Below, one piece after another: positions 1-6,186 of a stretch of DNA of 64,000 bases; the first letter of the stretch is position 1, and each line of letters starts with the position of its first letter. The DNA lies in assembly GCA_963696075.1 (NCBI GenBank), contig CAVOJD010000020.1:11720-75719 (forward strand), read 5' to 3'. This stretch comes from CAJQQK01 sp963696075 (GTDB lineage: Bacteria; Pseudomonadota; Alphaproteobacteria; Rhizobiales; Hyphomicrobiaceae). A program made the position numbers and the translations under genes. The notes under the pieces were generated by a model. That model was not told the origin of the DNA. It ran no database searches and was given only the letters and a program-made list of their open reading frames with translations.

Positions 1-207
1 TCACGGCCCCCAGAACCGCCGAGCCGGGTCGCGCTCTTCTGCGGTCTTCTCTTGCGAGATCCTCAAGAGCACCTCAGCGGCCTTGACCGAAACATGCGTC
101 GGGGGATCTGCCGCGGCAACTTCTACAAGTCGGGCAATGATGTCTTCGGCATGCTCGCGCGCACGCAAAATCGCCGTATCCTCAGTTTCCCGTTTGTCTC
201 GCCCCAT
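1..207 (-). CDS. Small hypothetical protein of the element
   Basis: An ORF of 68 codons whose stop codon sits at the left window edge. The protein is charged and largely helical in appearance (Glu/Arg/Ala-rich first half) with no motif that I recognise. It follows the HGG-motif gene at a short distance on the same strand and may be the last gene of a minus-strand operon running from 2708 leftwards. The position next to an HGG-type protein is reminiscent of the small genes that precede phage terminases, but nothing in the sequence itself supports a terminase role. Confidence 0.45.
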   Translation of the reverse strand: MGRDKRETEDTAILRAREHAEDIIARLVEVAAADPPTHVSVKAAEVLLRISQEKTAEERDPARRFWGP

Positions 208-240
208 TGTAGTACCCCATGATGCACGCGCACACGCGCG

Positions 241-528
241 CTAGGTGTCAAAAAATTCGCGTTCTTGCCGCCACTTCTCCCAGCGACGCACGACGGCCGC
301 CCGCGATGCGCGTCGCCCTCCTGGCGATCGTGGACCGGTTGACTTGCCGCCGTGCAACTTGCATCGGCCGCCGGCGCCATTGCCCGGCGCTCGGCATTGC
401 TGCCCCAACCGGGTCCGAGCGCCGCAGCGCTTGTTGCGATCGGCGTGGGCCTCGATCAATCGCTGTGCCTCGTTCAGCAATCGTTCGATCCGGCCAGCTA
501 CGCGTGGCTTCACATCATCTTTGAACAT
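241..528 (-). CDS. HGG-motif small basic protein (phage/element-type)
   Basis: The 95-residue protein has the layout seen in many small prophage and element proteins: a helical N-terminus, a short Cys pair around residues 34-45 (CGARTRLGQQC), then C-x-L-H-G-G-K-S-T-G-P near residues 57-66 followed by an Arg-rich helix. The Cys and His residues could bind one zinc ion. The start ATG at 528 has a good ribosome site (AGGAGA) that overlaps the stop codon of the preceding small ORF, which suggests co-translation. The exact function of this family is not known to me; the assignment rests on the Cys/HGG pattern. Confidence 0.65.
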   Translation of the reverse strand: MFKDDVKPRVAGRIERLLNEAQRLIEAHADRNKRCGARTRLGQQCRAPGNGAGGRCKLHGGKSTGPRSPGGRRASRAAVVRRWEKWRQEREFFDT

Positions 529-540
529 TCTCGTTTCTCC

Positions 541-795
541 TCATCGGAACTCCGCGCATCCGAGCAGGACCTCCATCCAGGTTTGCCATCCGCGTAACGC
601 CGCGTTTGACCCATATTCAAAATCACCAGCTGGTTGAAGCACCTTGACGACGCTTCGCCACTCAGATCTTAAAAGCAGCCTTTTCTTGAGCTGTTTCGGT
701 TCGTACTTTTCTCGCGAACTGCGAGCTGCGGCGTATGCAAAGAATATCAGCATCACCAATGGTGCTCTGAAACTACCAGCCGAGTTGCCATGCAA
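541..795 (-). CDS. Possible small hypothetical protein
   Basis: This ORF ends exactly where the ribosome site of the HGG gene begins and starts inside the end of the winged-helix gene, so it fits tightly into the minus-strand operon. The listed start at 795 is a TTG; an ATG at 753 would give a 70-residue protein beginning with a hydrophobic stretch and then a very basic segment. No family is recognised. The support is positional only, and it may be a chance ORF. Confidence 0.4.
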   Translation of the reverse strand: MHGNSAGSFRAPLVMLIFFAYAAARSSREKYEPKQLKKRLLLRSEWRSVVKVLQPAGDFEYGSNAALRGWQTWMEVLLGCAEFR

Positions 796-1930
796 GCAGC
801 AGGCGTTTGCCGATCAGCTCCAAGCTGTTCAACCAATCGCCTGTTCGACCGATACGCTTCTCGATGTCTTCCAGAACTGCTCGCAAAGCGGCGTTTGGCT
901 CGGTGATGTTGTTGTCGCCTTGCACAAGAATTCCAGCCGCGATTTCGATCACCCCCGCTGCAAGATGCGGACTGGCAAGCGCGGAGGAAATCCGGCGTCT
1001 ACTTGCCGCGCGAATGACCTCGAGAAGTTGCTGCGGATCGACCAGTTCCGAAATGCGCTCGCGCTCTTCATCAGAAATATCGTCAACTACTGTCTGGTAG
1101 TACTCGTTGCCCTGCGCAGATATCCATCCGAGCAGCAATGGATCAGCATACGCTTCAGCAATCAAATCATGAATCGACAGGCTTTCTGAGCCATCAGAAA
1201 GCCGTGGCTTCTGGAGTTTGTTTGGAGGGTTTACTTCTGAAGTAGGTGAAGGGGATTCCTTGTGTATGCGTGCCTCTCTTTCCCGTACCGCTAAATCACG
1301 TCCCGTTAATCTCGCCCGGTCCCTTTCGGAAAGGGCTTGGTAGCGCCACGCAGCATATCGACCATTCGCGTTGCGTTCTTGACGTCGTGCGACGATCCAC
1401 TTCTTTGCTGCGAGTTCCTGTAGGGCTTGCTGCGCAGTCTTCCGGTGCCAGCCGAAACGTGCCGCGACTTCGCGGGCGAAAGCACCGGGATTGGTCTTTA
1501 GCCAGATCAACGTAGCGAGTGCATTCAATGAAAGCGTCGCATCGAACCAAGCTCGCTTAATGTGTGGGGTGTTCGAGCTTGAAGTATAGCCGAGCTCTTC
1601 GATGATCCGAGCATTGCTATCTGATCGTGTCAGATACCCTAGTTGTACGAGCCGCCTAATCGACCGGTATGCAGCATTGCGACCCAACCCGTTGCGTGGC
1701 AGGCGGCTCTCACAAGCATTCGCAGATGAGTAGGCAGGCTTGTTGTCGACCAACCTGTGAAGCAGCTCTGCCCGCAATTTGAACCTGCCAACGAACGTGG
1801 ATCGGTATGCGAGCACGACGAGATCGGCTGCCGTCAGGCGCTCATCATTTCGAATGGAACGTGGCAACCTGCCAAAGGCCCGCGTCGTGCGGAATTGTTG
1901 CTCCTCAACCACCGTTAGGTGCTTCTCCAT
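773..1930 (-). CDS. Two-winged-helix protein, possible replication or regulatory protein
   Basis: From the ATG at 1930 the protein has 385 residues. The ATG is preceded by GGGGAGG at 5-nt spacing, so I prefer it to the upstream start at 1966. Two segments look like winged helices: the first runs roughly through residues 25-105 (ending G-L-G-R-N-A-A-Y-R-S-I-R-R-L-V-Q-L-G-Y-L), the second roughly through 135-190 (FAREVAARFGWHRKTAQQAL). Such a tandem arrangement occurs in plasmid and element initiators and in regulators. The C-terminal half is helical and unassigned. The start lies in a perfect inverted repeat (see 1926-1969). Function is inferred from fold only. Confidence 0.6.
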   Translation of the reverse strand: MEKHLTVVEEQQFRTTRAFGRLPRSIRNDERLTAADLVVLAYRSTFVGRFKLRAELLHRLVDNKPAYSSANACESRLPRNGLGRNAAYRSIRRLVQLGYLTRSDSNARIIEELGYTSSSNTPHIKRAWFDATLSLNALATLIWLKTNPGAFAREVAARFGWHRKTAQQALQELAAKKWIVARRQERNANGRYAAWRYQALSERDRARLTGRDLAVREREARIHKESPSPTSEVNPPNKLQKPRLSDGSESLSIHDLIAEAYADPLLLGWISAQGNEYYQTVVDDISDEERERISELVDPQQLLEVIRAASRRRISSALASPHLAAGVIEIAAGILVQGDNNITEPNAALRAVLEDIEKRIGRTGDWLNSLELIGKRLLLAWQLGW

Positions 1931-1969
1931 GCTCGCCTCCCCTGAAGTCCCAATGGAGGCGAGCATGGA
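1926..1969 (-). promoter_or_regulatory. 15-bp perfect inverted repeat over a gene start
   Basis: TCCATGCTCGCCTCC (1926-1940) and GGAGGCGAGCATGGA (1955-1969) are perfect reverse complements separated by 14 bases. In the minus-strand transcript the second arm of the hairpin contains both the Shine-Dalgarno sequence and the ATG of the winged-helix gene, so folding would hide the start. As DNA the dyad is also a good candidate operator for a dimeric regulator, perhaps the gene's own product. Confidence 0.75.
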
Positions 1970-2048
1970 TCAAGTATCGAGAGCCGAGTCCGAATCGGAG
2001 AGCGGTCAGTGGAAATCGGATTGGCGGAGCCCATCTCATCCGGCACCG

Positions 2049-2708
2049 TCAGGCGCCGTCGTCTTCAGGACCCAGCATATCTCTCAGTTCTTTGAGGATC
2101 TGTCGGATCGTGTCTTGCCGAACGGGATATTTGTGAAACAGGGTGATGTCTTCAATTCGCCTCGCTGTGTCGCTCCTTTTGGCATCAGGGTCGAAAGCAA
2201 GAAACTCGTGGATGAGACACCAAATGATCCGACAATGCGAACGTTCGCGAATAGGGCGTTCACGCCTTACGCCAGCTTTTCGTTTTGACGTCGAACGCGT
2301 CTGTTGCGGCCCGCCTTTTGAAGTCTCACCTGGCAGCTCGAGAAGATCGTTACCAAACTGAAGATAAGCGTCATCGAACGCTTTGATCACTGGAATGATA
2401 CCTTCAAGCGTCTGCTCAAGATCGGCGCCCGTTGATGTGTCAATATCGATTGAACAAAGAAGTTCGTTCAGCACAGGAACGTTTAACCGCTCAATGTCTG
2501 CGCAAAAGTTCAAGACACTATTCTGGGTGAAGCAATTCGGCATGACTGGGCAACGTGGCGCATCCAAGCAAGCGCATCTCGTCGACTTGACCAATATGTC
2601 GCGTGAGTGGAGCGCACTCGCCAGGAGTTCCGGCTTGTTCGCACGAGCGTAGTGGTCGCGTTCGATGACAGCGAACACATTTTCGAATATCCGCTTTCGA
2701 ATATCCAT
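2049..2708 (-). CDS. Cys-rich hypothetical protein of the element
   Basis: A 219-residue protein when started at the ATG at 2708, which follows AAGGAG at good spacing; the longer ORF to 2837 runs through the repeat region and lacks such a site. Near residues 40-55 there is a Cys cluster (C-x-C-x5-C-x4-C) that could bind a metal, followed by another Cys about 11 residues on. The middle is acidic and helical; the C-terminal third (residues 140-219) is basic and could bind nucleic acid. I recognise no family. It is the first gene of the minus-strand group and is divergent from the membrane-winged-helix gene across a repeat-containing region. Confidence 0.55.
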   Translation of the reverse strand: MDIRKRIFENVFAVIERDHYARANKPELLASALHSRDILVKSTRCACLDAPRCPVMPNCFTQNSVLNFCADIERLNVPVLNELLCSIDIDTSTGADLEQTLEGIIPVIKAFDDAYLQFGNDLLELPGETSKGGPQQTRSTSKRKAGVRRERPIRERSHCRIIWCLIHEFLAFDPDAKRSDTARRIEDITLFHKYPVRQDTIRQILKELRDMLGPEDDGA

Positions 2709-2805
2709 GACGGCATCTCCTTCAATAAGTTCGTCCTCGTGTTGCCAACGACAAGCGCATTGGCGGTTTCGTGCCGGCCACCGTCGCCTGCTGCCGACGC
2801 TCTGA

Positions 2806-2948
2806 CGTCGCGAGCACGACAACCGGTGGACCCACAAGACCTAGCTAGAGCCAAGCTATTTGAGAGGTATTAGCGCCGTCGGGGCGTCGCGATCGTGGCA
2901 ACCGGTGGGCCCACACAGGGAACGCGAAAGCGATTTGAGAGGTATTAG
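2806..2948. repeat. Imperfect direct repeat, 2 copies, in a divergent intergenic region
   Basis: Copy 1 covers about 2806-2873 and copy 2 about 2885-2948, offset 75-79 bp. Both start with CGTCGCGA, continue with CAACCGGTGG(A/G)CCCACA, then after a variable 20-bp stretch end with the identical 16-mer ATTTGAGAGGTATTAG (2858-2873 and 2933-2948). The core contains palindromes (ACCGGT in both, GTGGGCCCAC in copy 2). The repeats lie between the divergent genes starting at 2708 and 3052, so they may be operators or promoter duplicates. Confidence 0.8.
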
Positions 2949-3051
2949 TGCCGCTTCTCGAACCGATCTGATTCTTCGAAACCCAATTCGGCTTCCTCAC
3001 CTGCATCTCGTGCCACGCTGCCACGAACCTTTTCGTTCGTGGAGAGAACGC

Positions 3052-4116
3052 GTGGAGCAGACACGCACCAGGAAGCTCGGAAAGCCTAGGGAGCCGACAG
3101 TTCGAAGAACCGTCGCTGCGCTCCTCACGGCAGCTGCATCGGTGTTCATCGGCCTCAGTGTCATCTTGGCCGGCTTCAGCGGTTTCTTGGTTGGCGGGGC
3201 CTTCAGCGTCAGCATCTGGCCGGAGATCAATGACGTTCCGACCGGTCCGATTTTGGGTTCAATGGTCGGCTGTTCGATGAGCCTGACCAAGGCGATTGTG
3301 TCCGCCAGTTTCGGCACCCGTCGATTTGGTTGCACTTCGATTATTCTTGGCGCCGTCTTTTGGCTTGCGGCAACACTTTATCTGCCGACCACCACGTGGC
3401 TTGCGCTCGGGAACGAGCAACTCATGCAAGAAGCCAAGTGGCTGGAGAGCATCGTTGTTCTCGGCGCTCTTTTCATTTTTGAGGTCGGAGCAGGTTCGCT
3501 ACCGGCCCTCGCTCTGGACCGACATGGGCCGGTCGAAGATCACCTAGAAGATCTCTTAAGAGAACGCTCGTCGATCCCGTCGATGCTCATTGAGACCCGG
3601 TCGAGTTCGTCGAAGAACGCCCGCAACGAACAGCGAGTACGCGTCATCGAGAGGCTGCGATCGATCTTCATTGACCAGTGTTCTGACAATCCATCGGGCT
3701 GGGCGAAGGTCAGCCAGCGAGAACTGGCGCGTTCGTTGAACTGCTCTGTCAGCACGGTGAACGGCTGCCTTCACGCCCTGGAGGACGAGGGTGTCATCGA
3801 GCTTCGAACGAAACCCAGAACACGCTTCCGCTTTCCCGTCGACGCGTCCCAGGGCGGCGCAAATGCCCCGAGTGACCTGATGCCGACCAACCCTCTATCG
3901 CTGTCGGATGAGGAGCAGTCCTATGCCCCCACTTCTAAAGAGCTTCGTTCTCAGAACAAACGGTCGAACGCGTCCTTCGAACCTGTTGCGACGCGTCGCC
4001 ACGACGAACGACAACGCGTCGGCGCAAGTCTCAGCGTGACCGGCAGACGCGCGCAAAGTGGCACCTCATCGGGGCGTACAAGTGTTGCCCAGACACTCGA
4101 ACAGCACAGACGGTGA
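3052..4116 (+). CDS. Membrane protein with C-terminal winged-helix DNA-binding domain
   Basis: I chose the GTG at 3052 because GGAGAG lies 5 nt upstream; the frame is open back to a TTG at 2860 but that part crosses the direct repeats. The 354-residue protein has four hydrophobic segments in the first 145 residues (about 19-50, 60-80, 87-112 and 124-147). A charged linker follows, then a winged-helix segment around residues 225-260 (SQRELARSLNCSVSTVNGCL, then a wing with Arg/Lys residues). The tail is Arg/Ser-rich and looks disordered. A membrane-anchored HTH protein is unusual; it could link a membrane signal to DNA binding. It overlaps the AlpA-like gene by GTGA, so the two are probably translated together. 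Confidence 0.6.
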   Translation: MEQTRTRKLGKPREPTVRRTVAALLTAAASVFIGLSVILAGFSGFLVGGAFSVSIWPEINDVPTGPILGSMVGCSMSLTKAIVSASFGTRRFGCTSIILGAVFWLAATLYLPTTTWLALGNEQLMQEAKWLESIVVLGALFIFEVGAGSLPALALDRHGPVEDHLEDLLRERSSIPSMLIETRSSSSKNARNEQRVRVIERLRSIFIDQCSDNPSGWAKVSQRELARSLNCSVSTVNGCLHALEDEGVIELRTKPRTRFRFPVDASQGGANAPSDLMPTNPLSLSDEEQSYAPTSKELRSQNKRSNASFEPVATRRHDERQRVGASLSVTGRRAQSGTSSGRTSVAQTLEQHRR

Positions 4117-4376
4117 CGACCACCGTGGGAAAGCCTTCAAATAGCGTTTCGGTGCATCAGGGCGCTTGGCCCCGACTGATGCGCGCCAAGACGGCGGCTG
4201 CTTACGTTGATGAACGATCAGTCGATGCCTTCCGGCGGGCAATTGGTACAATCTGGCCCCAACCGATCCGGATTAGTGGAAAGGGCGAACGATGGCTCAA
4301 GGACGAACTCGACGCCGCGATCGAACGGCTGTCAGACAAAACCGAACACGTCCGAGACGCGTCGGACGTGTTGTGA
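4113..4376 (+). CDS. AlpA-like DNA-binding protein / putative excisionase
   Basis: An 87-residue protein starting at a GTG that overlaps the previous stop (GTGA). Residues 19-72 read as a small helix-turn-helix of the AlpA/excisionase kind: the pattern R-L-M-R-A-K-T-A-A-A-Y-V-D is followed by a recognition region and a W-L-K-D-E-L-D-A-A-I-E-R-L helix. Genes of this type sit directly before tyrosine integrases and either activate them or act as recombination directionality factors. The downstream integrase again starts with a GTGA overlap (4373), which supports co-expression. Function is inferred from context and motif. Confidence 0.7.
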   Translation: MTTTVGKPSNSVSVHQGAWPRLMRAKTAAAYVDERSVDAFRRAIGTIWPQPIRISGKGERWLKDELDAAIERLSDKTEHVRDASDVL

Positions 4377-5597
4377 AGCCCGCCGATTGGCCACGGTACA
4401 TGATTGCCAAAAAGCTGAGCGACGGGCAGGTAGCCTACTATTGGAACGCTCGCAAGGCTGACATCGAGGCGGGTTTTTCGCTGCACCGCGAGGCCCTCGG
4501 TACGTCGTACGGAGACGCGATCAAGCGAGCGTTTTTCCTGAACGAACACCTTGATGCATGGCGGGATGGACGTTCGTCCGAGAGATCACTCGATGCAGGT
4601 CCCCGATACGGTACCGTTGATTGGTGGCTCGAGACCTACACGCGGTCACCAGCATTTGTGAAGCTGAAGGAACGAACCAAGCCGTCGTACCGCTATCAGC
4701 TTCGTGCGCTGGCAGACATCGAAACGACGACGGGTGCAAGGCTGGGTGACTTGCCTGCCAAGTCGATTACGCCAGCAGCCGTTGACAAGATCTACGAGCG
4801 CCTACGTGGCGGCAAGGACGGTACCAAGTTCCGCCATGCGAACCATACCATCGATATAGCGAAGAAGGCCTGGACCGTCGTTCAGCGCACCCATGCCCAT
4901 CTGTTCCAGCCATCTAACCCATTCGTCGGCCTGACGCGCTTCCGTAGTACGACAACGATCAAGCATGCAACGCGAGGCGAAGCTTATGCATTGAGCGACG
5001 CCATCCGCAACTACGGCCATCCGCATCTGGCGATTGTCCCGCTAGTTTGTTTCGAATGGCTGCAACGCCCCGAGAACATTCTGGCAGGGCACCTTCGATG
5101 GACGGACTATCGCCCGGATGAACGGCCGGACTGCGTTCGCATTCTCCATCACAAGACGGGCGAGATCGTTTGGCATCCTCTCTCTGCAACGCGGGGAGCA
5201 CTTCTACCCCGAACTCGAGGCGTATCTCGCGACGCTGGACCGCGCGGCGATTCCCATCGTCATCAGCCCCGGCAAGAAGGGGCCACCCAGGCCGTATTCG
5301 TTTTCGTATGCAAAGCGGATCGTGCGCGAGGCCCGTCGCGCAGCCGGCCTGCCCGAACACATCACCATGACGGCCTGCCGGCATGGCGGCATGACCGAAC
5401 TCGGCGATGCCGAATTGACCGAACAAGGCGTCATGAGCCTGTCGGGTCACCGGACCCCAGATGCCGCTCGCGGCTACGTCAAGAAGACAGATGTTCAACG
5501 GCTGGCGGCCGCCAAGAAGCGGCGCGCCTGGGTGCAGAAATTAGAACACCCACAGAACGAGAGTCAGAATGAACCTCGGATTCGAGAGTCAGAATGA
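4373..5597 (+). pseudogene. Tyrosine-family integrase, split by a frameshift
   Basis: The reading frame begins at GTG 4373, overlapping the AlpA-like stop. The first frame gives the N-terminal arm and core-binding domains and the first catalytic arginine (E-W-L-Q-R-P-E-N near 5060-5080), then runs through KTGEIVWHPL and loses homology. The second frame picks up GEHFYPELEAYLA at about 5192 and continues through ACRHGG, LSGHRTPDAARGY and the catalytic Tyr. The switch needs a +1 change and falls in a (CT)4 tract at 5178-5185; one extra CT would restore a single protein of about 408 residues. It is either an inactivating slippage mutation, a sequencing error or, less likely, programmed frameshifting. 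Confidence 0.8.
5558..5597 (+). repeat. 15-bp direct repeat at the integrase end
   Basis: CGAGAGTCAGAATGA occurs at 5558-5572 and again at 5583-5597, 25 bp apart. Each copy ends with TGA; the first stops the upstream frame and the second stops the true C-terminal frame of the integrase. It looks like a small tandem duplication at the 3' end of the gene. Confidence 0.8.
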
Positions 5598-5654
5598 CCC
5601 TCCATAAGAACATTCGCTCTTATTCTAACTCATTGACTAAAAACAAAGAAAACA

Positions 5655-5731
5655 TGGCGACCCCGACAGGATTCGAACCTGTGACCCTCAGATTAGGAAT
5701 CTGATGCTCTATCCTGCTGAGCTACGGGGCC
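5655..5731 (-). tRNA. tRNA-Arg (anticodon CCT)
   Basis: Read on the minus strand the 77 bases fold as a standard tRNA: acceptor arm GGCCCCG/CGGGGTC with one G-T pair, D arm, anticodon arm CAGAT/ATCTG around loop TTCCTAA (anticodon CCT), T arm with GGTTCGAATCC, and an encoded CCA. The 3' end faces the integrase gene, so the T-arm and 3' acceptor half (5655 to about 5697) is the probable attachment core of the element on its left. Confidence 0.95.
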
Positions 5732-5870
5732 GATGTCGCGGACACTAAAACGAACGCAGCGTCTTTTCCAGACCGCCTTATCAGCGCGTGCAGTGACTGG
5801 GATCGCGGAGCATCGCAGCACGCGTGGAAAGCCGCTCCCGCATCGGTCTGATCCGGAGCCCCGAACGAGT

Positions 5871-5906
5871 TGCCCATGAAACGTAAAGTGCCCATGAAAC
5901 GCAAAG
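5871..5906. repeat. 18-bp tandem repeat, 2 copies
   Basis: TGCCCATGAAACGTAAAG (5871-5888) is followed directly by TGCCCATGAAACGCAAAG (5889-5906), one mismatch. Confidence 0.9.
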
Positions 5907-5954
5907 ACCGGAGGGTGGACACCATCGCGTCGCACGCCACAAGGGAGCACCGTC

Positions 5955-5996
5955 ACACTCCCCAAGTCACACTCCCCAAGTCACACTCCCCAAGTC
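5955..5996. repeat. 14-bp tandem repeat, 3 perfect copies
   Basis: ACACTCCCCAAGTC is repeated three times without change at 5955-5968, 5969-5982 and 5983-5996. The perfect identity suggests a recent slippage expansion. It is upstream of the ABC operon and could alter promoter spacing or bind a regulator, but no function is visible. Confidence 0.95.
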
Positions 5997-6075
5997 ACCG
6001 GCCCGCATCTCACAGGCCCGCATCATCACCGCAAAATCATAAACCGAATGTCCGACCCCATTATGACGGTTGCGG

Positions 6076-6104
6076 CTGACGTGTGGCGTGCTAACGTCTA
6101 TATC
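6076..6104 (+). promoter_or_regulatory. Candidate sigma-70 promoter of the peptide ABC operon
   Basis: CTGACG (6076-6081) and TATATC (6099-6104) are separated by 17 bp, a fair match to -35/-10 elements, about 80 bp before the start codon at 6187. Proposed from pattern only. Confidence 0.4.
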
Positions 6105-6186
6105 CCAAGAGAAGGTCGGGCACCGTCCTTGACGCGTGCGCAAACAACTGACCCGCCGTCACGAGGAAACCGGAGGAAATATCTCT

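Larger units (their letters stand above)
1..5697. mobile_element. Integrative element at tRNA-Arg (right part only)
   Basis: The stretch from the left window edge to the tRNA-Arg gene is less GC-rich than the following DNA and carries no housekeeping genes. It holds an integrase remnant, an AlpA-like factor, winged-helix proteins and small unknowns. The integrase lies directly beside the 3' end of the tRNA, the usual layout when a tyrosine recombinase uses a tRNA 3' end as attachment site. No second copy of the tRNA 3' end occurs between 1 and 5600, so the far boundary must be outside the window. The exact right boundary inside the tRNA is inferred, not seen. Confidence 0.75.
5732..6186 (+). 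other. Repeat-rich intergenic region upstream of the ABC operon
   Basis: About 455 bp without a convincing gene. It contains two sets of short tandem repeats (5871-5906 and 5955-5996), a pair of related GGCCCGCATC blocks near 6000-6025, a possible promoter (6076-6104) and the ribosome site of the binding-protein gene (GGAGGA near 6171). Short ORFs here have no protein-like character. Confidence 0.7.

Noticed and set aside
1779..2288. Plus-strand ORF with SD and ATG formed by the inverted repeat at 1955-1969
   Set aside because: It runs antisense over the Cys-rich gene, its protein looks like a shadow frame, and the start signal is explained by the dyad.
5955..5996. CRISPR-like short repeats
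   Set aside because: Units are 14 bp, head to tail without spacers, and there are no cas genes.
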